Shown: positions 8,552-17,826, counted from the first letter of the stretch. The stretch is 64,000 bases of DNA from Pseudomonas sp. GM79 (GCF_000282495.1 NZ_AKJE01000026.1:62001-126000), one strand, 5' to 3'. The notes: a model not told the origin generated them from the letters alone. Program-made: numbers and translations.

Positions 8552-8637
8552 GCCTTCGCGAGCAAGCCCGCTCCCACATTAGACCGCGTTCAGACAGGCA
8601 ACGCGGTCTAATGTGGGAGCGGGCTTGCTCGCGAAAG
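8552..8637. repeat. Paired REP element (GTGGGAGCG family) overlapping a coding end
   Basis: CGCGAGCAAGCCCGCTCCCA and its inverse about 28 bases apart; the inner spacer ends AGACCGCGTT / AACGCGGTCT also pair, giving one long cruciform-capable palindrome. The right half (8608-8637) encodes the C-terminal residues and stop codon of the LysR gene. Confidence 0.92.
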
Positions 8638-9567
8638 CGCTCTGGCAGGCGCTGCCGCAGGCTGCGATCTTGGCAATAGACCAGACAACCTGGCTTCCTC
8701 CTGCAACCACGCAAAAAACGCACGCACCGGCGGGTGCCGTTCACGGCCCGGTACGCACAGCGCGCTGTATCCGGCCCCGTCGACCTGAATGTCCCCCCGA
8801 TAAGGCAACAGCAAGCCGCTGGCCACACTTTCCGATACCAGAATGTTGCTCGCCAGCACCAGGCCTTGTCCGGCGATGGCGGCTTGCAGGGCGTAATGCT
8901 CTTCGTCGTACTCACGCACCGCCGGTTGTTCGGTCAGCCAGGTTTCGCCGGACTGCGCACACCAGACCTCCCAGCCATGGGCGTACAGCTTGGAGTTGTG
9001 CCAGTGCACGCTGATCAGGGTCGGTACCCGATTGGCCGCCAGAGCCACTTGTTCAGGCGAGCCATAGACCCCGAAGGATTCGTCGAACAGGCACAAACCA
9101 TACAGGTTCGGGTAATCGTCGAGGCTGTAACGCAGCGCCAGATCGACGCTGGCGTCCTGATGCAAATCGATCACTTCGCAGTGAGTGTCCAGGCGCAGGC
9201 TGATGTTTGGATGGCGGGCGTAAAAACGTCCCAGCCGCGGTACCAGCCAGAGGGCGGCGAAGGCGGCTGTGGTGGAAATTGTCAGGTTCGTGCCGCTGCG
9301 TTGCGGGCGCAAGGTATCGACGCTTTGCGCCACTTCCAGCAGGGCGCCGTGCAGGCTGCGGAACAGCCGTTCGCCGCACTCGGTGAGGCGCACCTGCCGT
9401 GGCAGTCGCTCGAACAACGGCACGCCGAGCCAGCTTTCCAGGGAGCGGATCTGGTGCGAGACCGCCGTCGGCGTCACGGAGAGTTCTTCGGCGGCGGCTT
9501 TGAAGCTCAGCAGGCGCGAGGCGGATTCGAAGGCACGCAGGGCGGTCAGCGGCAACGAGGCAAACAT
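8608..9567 (-). CDS. LysR family transcriptional regulator (GcvA-like)
   Basis: 319 residues. The winged HTH is at about residues 5-64 (LPLTALRAFESASRLLSFKAAAEELSVTPTAVSHQIRSLE), typical of the GcvA/AmpR branch, followed by the substrate-binding domain from about residue 92. The ATG at 9567 has GGAG eight bases upstream; the frame stays open to 9657 but the extra residues are not LysR-like. It is divergent from azoR with 123 bases between, so it probably controls azoR and the SMR gene. Odd feature: the last residues (SRASPLPH) are encoded by one half of a REP element, which also supplies the stop codon, extending the protein beyond the usual end near residue 300. Confidence 0.92.
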   Translation of the reverse strand: MFASLPLTALRAFESASRLLSFKAAAEELSVTPTAVSHQIRSLESWLGVPLFERLPRQVRLTECGERLFRSLHGALLEVAQSVDTLRPQRSGTNLTISTTAAFAALWLVPRLGRFYARHPNISLRLDTHCEVIDLHQDASVDLALRYSLDDYPNLYGLCLFDESFGVYGSPEQVALAANRVPTLISVHWHNSKLYAHGWEVWCAQSGETWLTEQPAVREYDEEHYALQAAIAGQGLVLASNILVSESVASGLLLPYRGDIQVDGAGYSALCVPGRERHPPVRAFFAWLQEEARLSGLLPRSQPAAAPARALSRASPLPH

Positions 9568-9690
9568 TTTAGAACTCCATGGGTGAAATGGATTCATCCA
9601 GACTGATTTTTGTTCATTTGAAGATAGACAGCCACGCGCTTCAAGCTGCAAGCACAAGCCGTTTCAGTCTAGCCCTTCAAGGAGATTCAG

Positions 9691-10329
9691 ATGAACAGAA
9701 TTCTTGCCATTCACGCCAGCCCCCGTGGCGATCGTTCACATTCGCGGCGTCTGGCCGAGGTGTTTCTTTCCGCCTGGCAGGTCCGCAACCCACAGTCGCA
9801 ATTGACCCGCCGTGAAGTCGGTCGGGCGTTGATCCCGGCCGTCAACGAAGCGTTTGTGGCGGCCGCTTTTCATCCGGAACCTGAAGCGCGACCGCTGTCG
9901 ATGCAGGCCGACCTGGCACTGAGCGATGAATTGGTGGGGGAGTTGCTCGGCCATGATCTGTTGGTGATCTCCACCCCGATGTACAACTTCAGCGTGCCCA
10001 GCGGCCTCAAGGCCTGGGTCGACCAGATTGTGCGACTCGGGCTGACGTTCAATCACACCCTGGACAACGGCATCGCGCAGTACGAACCGCTGGTGCGGGG
10101 CAAGAAGGCGTTGATCGTCACCAGTCGCGGTGGGTTCGGCTTCGGGCCGGGTGGTGAACTTGAGGCGATGAACCATGCCGATCCGTTTTTGCGCACGGCA
10201 CTGGGGTTCATTGGCATCACCAACGTCACGGTCGTTGCCGCCGAGGGCGAAGAGTCCGCCGAACGCACCTTCCAGGTGTCCGTGGCCGAGGCCGAGCAGC
10301 GATTGCTGGCGCTGGCCAGGGAGTTCTAG
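9691..10329 (+). CDS. azoR: FMN-dependent NADH-azoreductase
   Basis: 212 residues, flavodoxin-like fold of the AzoR family: dimeric cytoplasmic FMN enzymes that reduce azo dyes and quinones with NADH. The phosphate-binding loop is [14 protein letters not shown] (residues 7-20), the flavin-contact segment [22 protein letters not shown] is at about 94-115, and [12 protein letters not shown] follows near 145. AAGGAG lies eight bases upstream of the ATG. Its stop codon directly abuts the ATG of the SMR transporter, and a LysR regulator is divergent, suggesting an inducible detoxification unit for quinones or related electrophiles. Confidence 0.92.
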   Translation: MNRILAIHASPRGDRSHSRRLAEVFLSAWQVRNPQSQLTRREVGRALIPAVNEAFVAAAFHPEPEARPLSMQADLALSDELVGELLGHDLLVISTPMYNFSVPSGLKAWVDQIVRLGLTFNHTLDNGIAQYEPLVRGKKALIVTSRGGFGFGPGGELEAMNHADPFLRTALGFIGITNVTVVAAEGEESAERTFQVSVAEAEQRLLALAREF

Positions 10330-10635
10330 ATGGCTTGGTTGTTCTTGCTGATCGCCGCCGGGTTCGAGGTCACTTTCGCCATGGGCATGAAGTACACCGA
10401 AGGCTTCACCCGGCTTTGGCCTTCAGTGATTACCGTAGTGGCGGCGGTGGGCGGGATTTATTTTCTGACGCTGGCCATGCGCGAATTGCCGGTGAGCATC
10501 GCCTACCCGATCTGGACCGCCATCGGTTCACTGGGCACGGTGTTTCTCGGCTTTGCGCTGCTTGGCGAAAGCCTGACCGCGCTCAAGCTGGTGTCGGTCG
10601 GGCTGATTGTGGCGGGTGTGGTGGGGTTGAAGTAA
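10330..10635 (+). CDS. SMR family transporter (SugE/Gdx-like)
   Basis: 101 residues, four membrane helices, a small multidrug resistance proton antiporter that works as an inner-membrane dimer. The essential Glu is in GFEVTFAMGMKYTEGFTRLWPS (E13), and helix 3 carries LPVSIAYPIWTAIGSLG, closer to the SugE/Gdx group (guanidinium and quaternary ammonium exporters) than to EmrE. The ATG follows the azoR stop with no gap, so the genes are co-transcribed. No guanidine riboswitch is visible upstream. Export of a substrate related to the azoreductase reaction is only an inference. Confidence 0.88.
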   Translation: MAWLFLLIAAGFEVTFAMGMKYTEGFTRLWPSVITVVAAVGGIYFLTLAMRELPVSIAYPIWTAIGSLGTVFLGFALLGESLTALKLVSVGLIVAGVVGLK

Positions 10636-10741
10636 GCGATGTCATAGACTGGTCGTTGAGTTGTCATCTTGGGTGGCGATGCTTGGCTGATGCCTTGCAT
10701 CCGGCCTTGCTTCATCTCACCGATCACAAGGATGTTCATCC

Positions 10742-11632
10742 ATGTCGCAAGGTTCTGCCACGCGTTACCCCTTGGTGCTGGTCCCGGGAATGCTCGGTTT
10801 TATCCGTCTGCTGCTCTATCCCTATTGGTACGGAATCATTTCGGCGCTGCGCCGGGATGGGGCGACCGTAATCGCGGTGCAGGTCTCGCCGCTCAATTCA
10901 ACCGAGGTGCGCGGTGAGCAATTGCTGGCGCGGATCGACGAGATTCTGCGCGACACCGGGGCCGAGAAAGTCAACCTGATCGGTCACAGCCAGGGCTCGC
11001 TGACCGCCCGTTACGCTGCGGCTAAACGCCCGGACCGGGTGGCTTCAGTCACTTCAGTAGCCGGGCCGAATCACGGCTCGGAGCTGGCGGACTATCTGCA
11101 TACTCATTATCCGGCAGACAGCGCCAAGGGCCGGCTCCTGAGCTTTTTACTGTGGCTGATCAGCGCGCTGATGTGCCTGCTGGAAACCGGCTATCGCGGG
11201 CCGAGACTGCCGGTGGATATCCCGGCGTCGCACCAATCGCTGACCACGGCAGGCGTGGCGCTGTTCAATCAGCGTTATCCACAGGGGCTGCCTGAAACCT
11301 GGGGCGGGCACGGCCCGGAAGTGGTCAATGGCGTGCGGTATTACTCCTGGTCCGGGACTTTACAACCGGGCAAGACCGATCGCGGGTGCAACCTGTTCGA
11401 CGGGACCAATCGCAGTTGCCGGTTGTTTGCCAGGACCTTCGTGCGTGAGGCGGGGCATTGCGACGGGATGGTCGGGCGTTACAGCTCGCATTTGGGGACG
11501 GTGATCGGTGATGAATACCCGATGGATCACTTCGATATCGTCAACCAATCGCTGGGGTTGGTGGGCAAGGGTGCAGAGCCGGTGCGGTTGTTTGTCGAGC
11601 ATGCGGCGCGGTTGAAAGCGGCGGGAGTTTAG
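10742..11632 (+). CDS. Triacylglycerol lipase-like alpha/beta hydrolase (family I lipase)
   Basis: 296 residues, homologous along its length to Pseudomonas family I lipases such as LipA: LVLVPGMLGF (oxyanion region), the nucleophile elbow GHSQG with Ser83, ASVTSVAGPNHGSELADYL, the VNGVRYYSWSG strand, and the C-terminal MVGRYSSHLGTVI and MDHFDIVNQ (Ca2+ Asp and catalytic His region). Unlike LipA it begins MSQGSATRYP with no signal peptide, so it is predicted to be cytoplasmic or to depend on an unusual export route. AAGGA lies about ten bases before the ATG. No lipase foldase gene is nearby. Single gene, followed by a paired REP. Confidence 0.88.
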   Translation: MSQGSATRYPLVLVPGMLGFIRLLLYPYWYGIISALRRDGATVIAVQVSPLNSTEVRGEQLLARIDEILRDTGAEKVNLIGHSQGSLTARYAAAKRPDRVASVTSVAGPNHGSELADYLHTHYPADSAKGRLLSFLLWLISALMCLLETGYRGPRLPVDIPASHQSLTTAGVALFNQRYPQGLPETWGGHGPEVVNGVRYYSWSGTLQPGKTDRGCNLFDGTNRSCRLFARTFVREAGHCDGMVGRYSSHLGTVIGDEYPMDHFDIVNQSLGLVGKGAEPVRLFVEHAARLKAAGV

Positions 11633-11647
11633 ACCGCGTTATCGTTC

Positions 11648-11740
11648 TTCGCGGGCAAGCCACGCTCCCACAGGTTTGGCGTCGTGCTCATTGCCGGCGT
11701 CCGACACAAAACCTGTGGGAGCGTGGCTTGCCCGCGAAGG
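11648..11740. repeat. Paired REP element (variant GTGGGAGCGTGGCTTGCCCGC)
   Basis: Both arms are the GTGGGAGCGTGGCTTGCCCGC-type variant (one inverted), differing at one position from most REPs here. Lies between the convergent lipase and DMT transporter genes. Confidence 0.9.
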
Positions 11741-11747
11741 CGTCATA

Positions 11748-12635
11748 TCAGGCAACGCAGATATTACGGCCCAACACAGTGGTCCAGCGCTCTGAAAGAA
11801 TCACCCCACCCAACGTCAACACCCCACCCACCAGGTGATACAGCGCCAACTGCTCATGCAGCACCACCGCCGCAATCAGCGCGGTGATCAACGGCAGCAG
11901 ATTGAAAAACAGCGTGGTCCGGCTTGGTCCCAGGCGCACCACGGCCTGCATCCACGCCAGCGGCGCAAGCATCGAGGCCAGCAGGCAAGCGTAGAGCACC
12001 AGCGGAATGTTGTGCAGGGTCGGGCCGATTTTCGGTGAGGCGAGGAACAGCGGAAACAGCACCACCACCGCGACCAACACCTGCAAATACAACAACACCA
12101 GCGGCGGCAAACGCAGCTGCCATTTTTTCAGCAGGGTGCTGTAAATCGCATACGCCAGCGTGGCGATCAGCATCATCGCATCACCCAGGTTCACCCCGTG
12201 TTCCAGCAATGCACCAAGGCTGCCGGACGACACCACCACCAAAACACCGGCAAACGACAACACCGCACCGGCCAGTGCTCCGGCGGTCAGGCGTTGGCCG
12301 AGGCTGACAATCGCCATGGCCAGCGACATCAACGGCATCAGCGACAGAATGATCCCCATGTTGGTGGCTGAGGTCAGCGTCGCAGCGAAGTAGGCCAGGC
12401 TTTGATAAACCGCCATACCGAGTACGCCGAGGATGAAAATCCTGCCCAGATTCGGGCGGATCAACGGCCAGTGAGCGATCACCGGTTTAAGCATGAAAGG
12501 CGTGAACAGCATTGCGGCCAGCAACCAGCGGTAGAAGCCGATTTCGGCGGGAAAGATCGCGCCGACCGCGAGTTTATTGATCACGGTGTTGCCGGCCCAA
12601 ATGAAAATGGCCAGCAGGGGATAAGCGTATTGCAT
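11748..12635 (-). CDS. DMT superfamily (EamA) transporter
   Basis: 295 residues with ten predicted membrane helices arranged as two EamA repeats (about residues 1-135 and 150-285). Start AYPLLAIFIWAGNTVINKLAVG and the end of repeat 1 (AGALAGAVLSFAGVLVVV) are typical, as is FFNLLPLITALIAAVVLHEQLALYHLVGGVLTLGGVILSE near the C-terminus. Such proteins export amino acids, nucleotides or drugs; the substrate is not evident. It is divergent from an AraC regulator 97 bases away, a common regulator-exporter pairing. Confidence 0.9.
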   Translation of the reverse strand: MQYAYPLLAIFIWAGNTVINKLAVGAIFPAEIGFYRWLLAAMLFTPFMLKPVIAHWPLIRPNLGRIFILGVLGMAVYQSLAYFAATLTSATNMGIILSLMPLMSLAMAIVSLGQRLTAGALAGAVLSFAGVLVVVSSGSLGALLEHGVNLGDAMMLIATLAYAIYSTLLKKWQLRLPPLVLLYLQVLVAVVVLFPLFLASPKIGPTLHNIPLVLYACLLASMLAPLAWMQAVVRLGPSRTTLFFNLLPLITALIAAVVLHEQLALYHLVGGVLTLGGVILSERWTTVLGRNICVA

Positions 12636-12732
12636 CGGGAAAAACCAGAACGTTAATGAAGGGTGATTATCCGCTTGTCTGAATCAATGCCTATACTTCG
12701 ATCCAGACAACCTGCCTCTGATTCCGGACAGC

Positions 12733-13521
12733 ATGAACAGCAAACACATCGACCTGCTGGATTTCAGCGAGCTGCCGGCCCCGGTCTATTTCCGTTATGC
12801 CGATTTCAACACCCATGAATACGCCTCGGCCCACCATCACCCTTGGGGCACTCTCGAGTACTCGGCCAATGGGGTCTTGCACATGGAAATCGGCAGCCGC
12901 CGCTTCATGTCGCCGCCGCAATACGCAGTGTGGGTGCCGCCCGGGACCGAGCACAGTTTCTATAGCAATCAGCCGATCAACTATCGCGCGGTCTGCCTTG
13001 CGCCGGCGCTGTGCCGTGATCTGCCGCAGCAGGCTTGCACCCTGGCGATCAGCGACATCCTCAAGGCGATCCTGAAAGACTTCGCCGCCCGCGATGTGAA
13101 AATTCCCGAGCACGATGCTGACAAGCGTCTGGCTCAAGTGCTGGTGGACCAACTGCAACAGGCGCCGATGCATGAATGTTATTTGCCTTACGCCAGCAGT
13201 CCCGGGTTGCTTGGAATTCTTGAGGCCTTGCAGGCCGAGCCTGGGGATAACCGACCATTGGCGCACTGGGCCGCGCAAATTCACGTCAGCGAACGCACGT
13301 TGGCCCGGCAGTTTGTCCGCGAGTTGGGCATGAGTTTCGGGGAGTGGCGGCAACGGTTGCGGTTTCTGGCGGCGATCGAAGCGCTCGATAGCCAGCGCAG
13401 CATTCAGGAAATCGCCTTCGACATGGGGTACAGCACCGGCTCGGCATTCATCGCGATGTTTCAGCGTCAGGCCGGGTGCACACCTGAGCAATATCGACGC
13501 AGCCACCTCGATAGCAGGTGA
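12733..13521 (+). CDS. AraC family regulator with N-terminal cupin
   Basis: 262 residues. Residues about 15-90 form a cupin sensing domain (SAHHHPWGTLEYSANGVLHMEIG, PPQYAVWVPPGTEHSF), and the C-terminal 100 residues contain two helix-turn-helix motifs (LAHWAAQIHVSERTLARQFVRELGMSFGEWRQRLR and IQEIAFDMGYSTGSAFIAMFQRQAGCTPEQYRRS). Divergent from the DMT transporter, which is its probable target. Nothing unusual in length. Confidence 0.92.
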   Translation: MNSKHIDLLDFSELPAPVYFRYADFNTHEYASAHHHPWGTLEYSANGVLHMEIGSRRFMSPPQYAVWVPPGTEHSFYSNQPINYRAVCLAPALCRDLPQQACTLAISDILKAILKDFAARDVKIPEHDADKRLAQVLVDQLQQAPMHECYLPYASSPGLLGILEALQAEPGDNRPLAHWAAQIHVSERTLARQFVRELGMSFGEWRQRLRFLAAIEALDSQRSIQEIAFDMGYSTGSAFIAMFQRQAGCTPEQYRRSHLDSR

Positions 13522-13593
13522 ACGTGTAACAGGCTTTGTCTACACTCCGAAACAAGGCCGCATCCATCGGTGCGGTAACAAGGAGAACACTCC

Positions 13594-13899
13594 ATGAAGA
13601 TGTTGCGTGCCCCGTTGTTGATGGTCGGTTTGCTGCTCTGCTCCCAGGGTTTCGCCGCCACTGCCCAGCAGAACAAAATGACCACCTGCAATGCCGACGC
13701 TACCGCAAAAAGCCTCAAGGGCGACGAGCGCAAAGCCTTCATGAGCACCTGCCTCAAAGCCGCGCCGGCCGCCGATGCCGCCAAGCCCATGACCCCTCAA
13801 CAAGAAAAGATGAAAACCTGCAACGCCACCGCCACCACCCAGGCCCTCACGGGTGATGCACGCAAAACCTTCATGAGCGATTGCCTGAAGAAAAAATAA
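13594..13899 (+). CDS. psiF: PsiF repeat protein
   Basis: 101 residues. Signal peptide at 1-22 (MLRAPLLMVGLLLCSQGFAA), then two PsiF repeats of about 35 residues, each with the pattern MxTCNAxATxxxLxGDxRKxFMSxCLK; the four Cys could form one disulfide per repeat. The family is named after the phosphate-starvation-inducible E. coli PsiF, whose molecular role is unknown. AAGGAG lies nine bases before the ATG. Probably periplasmic. Confidence 0.92.
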   Translation: MKMLRAPLLMVGLLLCSQGFAATAQQNKMTTCNADATAKSLKGDERKAFMSTCLKAAPAADAAKPMTPQQEKMKTCNATATTQALTGDARKTFMSDCLKKK

Positions 13900-13944
13900 A
13901 CAGCGCGGTCAGCTCGGGAGGCTTTGTGGCGGTTGTGCTGGCCC

Positions 13945-14040
13945 CTTCGCGAGCAAGCCCGCTCCCACATTTATTCTCAGGCGTGCACAGATGGTGTGTT
14001 CACAGGAGATCCAGTGTGGGAGCGGGCTTGCTCGCGAAGG
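13945..14040. repeat. Paired REP element (GTGGGAGCG family)
   Basis: CTTCGCGAGCAAGCCCGCTC at the left, GTGGGAGCGGGCTTGCTCGC at the right, about 45 bases apart, between psiF and the AI-2E family gene. Confidence 0.92.
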
Positions 14041-14131
14041 GGCCGGTAAGGTCGACCGACACAATCCCTAGTGCTCGCCCCGGATCGCTGGCAGACTGCC
14101 AATCCTTTTACGTCGTTCGTTTTGAGGCTGT

Positions 14132-15145
14132 ATGTCAGCGTTTTCTCAGCGTCAGGTCTTGTTGCTTATCAGCTGGGTCATCATTTTTGGTGGTTTGCTG
14201 CTGGTGCTCCCTCTGCGATTACTGCCCAGCCTGCTGGCCGGGTTGTTGGTGTTCGAACTGGTCAACATGCTCACGCCGCAATTGCAGCGGCTGATCGAAG
14301 GCCGCCGTGCGCGCTGGCTGGCGGTGGCGTTGCTGGGGACATTAGTCGTCAGCGTGCTGGCGCTGATCTTTGCCGGTGCGATCAGTTTTCTGCTGCACGA
14401 GGCGGAAAACCCTGGTGCTTCTCTCGACAAATTCATGGTCGTGGTCGACCGCGCACGCGGGCAGTTGCCGCCGTTCATCGACGCTTATTTGCCGGCCAGT
14501 GCCGCCGAGTTTCGCGTGGCCATCGGTCAGTGGATGAGCAAGCACCTCAGTGATTTGCAACTGGTGGGCAAGGACGCGGCGCACATGTTCGTGACGCTGC
14601 TGATCGGCATGGTGCTGGGGGCGATCATTGCCTTGCAGCGAGCGCCGGATGTGACCAAGCGCAGACCGTTGGCCGCGGCGCTGTTCGACCGTTTGCACCT
14701 GTTGGTCCAGGCGTTTCGCAACATCGTTTTCGCCCAGATCAAGATTTCCCTGCTCAACACCTTCTTCACCGGGATTTTCCTCGCGGTGGTCTTGCCGATG
14801 TTCGGGATCAAGCTGCCGCTGACCAAAACCCTGATCGTGCTGACCTTCCTGCTCGGCCTGCTGCCGGTGATCGGCAACCTGATCTCCAACACCTTGATCA
14901 CCATCGTCGGCTTGTCGCTGTCGATCTGGGTGGCGGTGGCGGCGCTGGGTTACCTGATCGTTATCCACAAGCTCGAATACTTCCTCAACGCGCGCATCGT
15001 AGGCGGGCAGATCAGTGCCAAGTCGTGGGAGTTGCTGCTGGCAATGCTGGTGTTCGAAGCCGCATTCGGCCTGCCGGGGGTGGTGGCGGGGCCGATTTAT
15101 TACGCGTATCTGAAGAGTGAGTTGAAGCAGGTGGGGATGGTTTGA
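14132..15145 (+). CDS. AI-2E family transporter (PerM/TqsA-type)
   Basis: 337 residues, about seven to eight membrane helices: two near the N-terminus (LLLISWVIIFGGLLLVLPL, LLPSLLAGLLVFELVNML), one near 70-95, then a large loop and a helical bundle from about residue 150. The C-terminal motif LLPVIGNLISNTLITIVGLS followed by HKLEYFLNARIVGGQI and ELLLAMLVFEAAFGLPGVVAGPIYYAYLKSEL is diagnostic. Members export AI-2 or act as Na+/H+ antiporters; which applies here is unknown. Single gene. Confidence 0.9.
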   Translation: MSAFSQRQVLLLISWVIIFGGLLLVLPLRLLPSLLAGLLVFELVNMLTPQLQRLIEGRRARWLAVALLGTLVVSVLALIFAGAISFLLHEAENPGASLDKFMVVVDRARGQLPPFIDAYLPASAAEFRVAIGQWMSKHLSDLQLVGKDAAHMFVTLLIGMVLGAIIALQRAPDVTKRRPLAAALFDRLHLLVQAFRNIVFAQIKISLLNTFFTGIFLAVVLPMFGIKLPLTKTLIVLTFLLGLLPVIGNLISNTLITIVGLSLSIWVAVAALGYLIVIHKLEYFLNARIVGGQISAKSWELLLAMLVFEAAFGLPGVVAGPIYYAYLKSELKQVGMV

Positions 15146-15176
15146 TCAGGTCGATATGCATTGCCTGATCTGACGC

Positions 15177-15260
15177 CTTCGCGAGCAAGCCCGCTCCCAC
15201 ATTCGACCGGGTTCCTCCAGATGGAATGCGGTCGAGTGTGGGAGCGGGCTTGCTCGCGAA
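15177..15260. repeat. Paired REP element (GTGGGAGCG family)
   Basis: Inverted pair CTTCGCGAGCAAGCCCGCTC / GAGCGGGCTTGCTCGCGAAG with a short spacer whose ends (ATTCGACC / GGTCGAGT) partly pair. Between two convergent genes. Confidence 0.92.
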
Positions 15261-15282
15261 GCAGGCGCCGCGGTCTTTCAGG

Positions 15283-16557
15283 TCAATCCATCGGGCCGTA
15301 ACGCTTGGCCGCCTCAATCGCCAACCCACTGCCGATGCTGCCGAAGATGTTCCCTTCCACATGCCGCGCATTCGGCAACATCGCCGAGACGCTGTTGCGC
15401 AGCGCCGGGATTCCGCTCGAACCGCCGGTGAAGAACACGGTGTCCACCTGATCGACCCGCACATTGGCGTCTGCCAGCAATTGGGTCACGCTGTTGCGCA
15501 CCCGCTCCAGCAGATTGTCGATGGCCGATTCGAACAGTACCCGGCTCAGTTCCACGCTCAAACCCGGCTCGATCCGATCCAGTGGCACATGGCGGCTGTC
15601 GGCGTGGGTCAATTGAATCTTGGTTTCTTCCACTTCCATGGCCAGCCAATGCCCGGCGCGCTGGTCGATCAGCTTGAACAGGCGATCGATGCCGCCGGTG
15701 TCTTCGATGTCGTAACGCATGCTGCCCAGGGCCAGGGTCGACTTCTGCGAGTACACCGAGTTGATGGTGTGCCAGGTCGCCAGGTTCATGTGGTGGCTGG
15801 TCGGCATATAGGCGCCGCTCTTCATCCGGCTGCCGTAGCCAAACAGCGGCATCAGGCCTTGCAGGCTCAGCTGCTTGTCGAAATCGGTCCCGCCGATATG
15901 CACGCCACCGGTGGCGAGAATGTCGTCGTGACGGTTGTCGTGGTTGCGGCGCTCAGGCGACAGGCGCACCAGCGAGAAGTCCGAGGTACCACCGCCGATG
16001 TCGACGATCAGTACCAGCTCTTCCTTTTCGATGGTCGACTCGTAGTCGAATGCCGCCGCAATCGGTTCGTACTGGAACGAGACGTCCTTGAAACCAATGG
16101 CGCGGGCCACATCCACCAGGGTGTTTTCCGCTTCCTGGTCGGCCATTTCATCGTCATCGACAAAGAACACCGGCCGGCCCAGCACCACTTCCTCGAATTC
16201 CCGACCGGCAGCGGCTTCGGCACGCTTCTTCAACTGGCCGATGAACAGGCCGAGCAGGTCCTTGAACGGCATCGCCGTGCCGAGGACGCTAGTATCGTGC
16301 TTGATCAGTTTGGAACCCAGCAGGCTCTTGAGCGAGCGCATCAGCCGGCCTTCGTAGCCTTCCAGGTACTCGTGCAGCGCCAGCCGACCGTACACCGGGC
16401 GGCGTTCTTCCATATTGAAGAAGACCACCGAGGGCAGGGTGATCTTGTCGTCCTCCAGCGCGATCAGCGTTTCCATGCCGGGGCGCAGCCAGCCGACGGT
16501 GGAGTTGGATGTGCCGAAGTCGATACCACAGGCACGGGCTGGAGATGCGTTTTTCAT
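15283..16557 (-). CDS. Hsp70 family protein (YegD-like)
   Basis: 424 residues from the ATG at 16557 (an in-frame TTG at 16566 is possible). It has the Hsp70/actin ATPase fold: phosphate 1 loop GIDFGTSNSTVGW near the N-terminus, phosphate 2 loop VDIGGGTSDFSLV, and the adenosine motif FTGGSSGIPALRNSV. It ends soon after the nucleotide-binding domain, with no full peptide-binding domain and no EEVD-like tail, which matches the YegD group of short Hsp70-like proteins of unknown role. It is divergent from the DnaJ-like cbpA, 297 bases away; a functional J-protein pairing is plausible but unproven. Confidence 0.9.
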   Translation of the reverse strand: MKNASPARACGIDFGTSNSTVGWLRPGMETLIALEDDKITLPSVVFFNMEERRPVYGRLALHEYLEGYEGRLMRSLKSLLGSKLIKHDTSVLGTAMPFKDLLGLFIGQLKKRAEAAAGREFEEVVLGRPVFFVDDDEMADQEAENTLVDVARAIGFKDVSFQYEPIAAAFDYESTIEKEELVLIVDIGGGTSDFSLVRLSPERRNHDNRHDDILATGGVHIGGTDFDKQLSLQGLMPLFGYGSRMKSGAYMPTSHHMNLATWHTINSVYSQKSTLALGSMRYDIEDTGGIDRLFKLIDQRAGHWLAMEVEETKIQLTHADSRHVPLDRIEPGLSVELSRVLFESAIDNLLERVRNSVTQLLADANVRVDQVDTVFFTGGSSGIPALRNSVSAMLPNARHVEGNIFGSIGSGLAIEAAKRYGPMD

Positions 16558-16854
16558 GTCTTTCAAGTTCCGGTTAAAAAACGGCCGCGCAGTGTATGTC
16601 AGTGCGGCGAAGATTCGTAGGCCGACTATCCGTTAAATCGCAGTGCTCAGCGCTTGAAAGATGCCCAATCACCCCCAAACTTCCCTGCATAGACTTGGCA
16701 ACCCCTGGGGCGACTGCAAGAACCGCGCCCTGCTGCCGATAAACTTCTGATGCGCTGCCCGGTCACAACCTTGAGATCGGTCAATCCAAACGCTGCAAAC
16801 AAGAGCATGCTGTGCCTGGCTGCGCGATTTCGATAATGGATGGTGATTCCCTCG

Positions 16855-17802
16855 ATGGACTTCAAAGACTATTACAAGATTCTCGGTGTGGAGCCGACCG
16901 CGGACGATAAGGCGATCAAGGCCGCCTATCGAAAGCTGGCGCGCAAATACCACCCCGACGTCAGCAAGGAAAAGGACGCCGAGGCCAAATTCAAGGACGC
17001 TTCGGAAGCCTATGAAGCGCTGAAAAGCGCCGACAAGCGCGCCGAATACGACGACTTGCGCAAATACGGCCACCACGGTCAGCCCTTTCAGGGCCCACCG
17101 GGTTGGCAGAGCCGCGGTGGTTTCGGGGGTGGTGGTCAGGACACGGGCGATTTCTCGGACTTTTTCAGTTCGATCTTCGGCAACCGTGGTCCGGGTTTCG
17201 GTGGTGGTGGACGGTCGGGCCATAGCGCCGGGCGTCGAGGGCAAGACGTGGAAATGGAATTACCGGTTTTTCTGGAAGAAACCCTCTCGACCGAATCGAA
17301 GAAGGTCAGCTTCCAGGTGCCGCATTACAACGCTGCCGGCCAGCATGTCAGCAACACCAGTAAAAGCCTGAACGTGAAGATCCCCGCTGGCGTGACCGAC
17401 GGTGAGCGCATCCGCCTCAAGGGCCAGGGTGCTCCGGGCATCGGTGGCGGAGCCAATGGCGACTTGTACCTGACCATCCGTTTTGCGCCGCACCCCAAAT
17501 TCGACGTCGAAGGCGAGAACCTGATCATCACCTTGCCGCTGGCTCCGTGGGAGCTGGCGCTGGGGACCGAAGTCGCGGTGCCGACCCTGACCGGCAAGAT
17601 CAACCTCAAGGTTCCGGCCGGCAGCCAGAATGGCCAGCGCATGCGCGCCAAGGGCCACGGCCTGCTGCACAAGCATGGTCACCGCGGCTACCTGTTCGTG
17701 CAGCTCAAGGCAGTGATGCCGAAAAAACTCGACCATGACGTCAAAGAATTGTGGGAGGAGCTGGCGAAAAAAGCCGCTTTCGATCCGCGAGAGAACTTTT
17801 GA
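16855..17802 (+). CDS. cbpA: Curved DNA-binding protein CbpA (DnaJ-type co-chaperone)
   Basis: 315 residues from the ATG at 16855, which gives the conserved start [12 protein letters not shown]; the GTG at 16840 adds five residues. J domain at residues 1-70 with the HPD motif ([11 protein letters not shown]), a Gly/Phe-rich linker at about 75-130, no zinc-finger Cys repeats, and two C-terminal DnaJ domains ([42 protein letters not shown]). CbpA acts with DnaK and compacts DNA in stationary phase. It is followed after 24 bases by cbpM, its inhibitor. Confidence 0.95.
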   Translation: MDFKDYYKILGVEPTADDKAIKAAYRKLARKYHPDVSKEKDAEAKFKDASEAYEALKSADKRAEYDDLRKYGHHGQPFQGPPGWQSRGGFGGGGQDTGDFSDFFSSIFGNRGPGFGGGGRSGHSAGRRGQDVEMELPVFLEETLSTESKKVSFQVPHYNAAGQHVSNTSKSLNVKIPAGVTDGERIRLKGQGAPGIGGGANGDLYLTIRFAPHPKFDVEGENLIITLPLAPWELALGTEVAVPTLTGKINLKVPAGSQNGQRMRAKGHGLLHKHGHRGYLFVQLKAVMPKKLDHDVKELWEELAKKAAFDPRENF

Positions 17803-17826
17803 TTTTGAGATAAGGAGTAGCCAATC

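Noticed and set aside
15283..17802. Full DnaK-DnaJ operon
   Set aside because: The Hsp70-like protein is short and YegD-like, and the J-protein is CbpA with CbpM; the genes are divergent, so this is not the dnaKJ operon.
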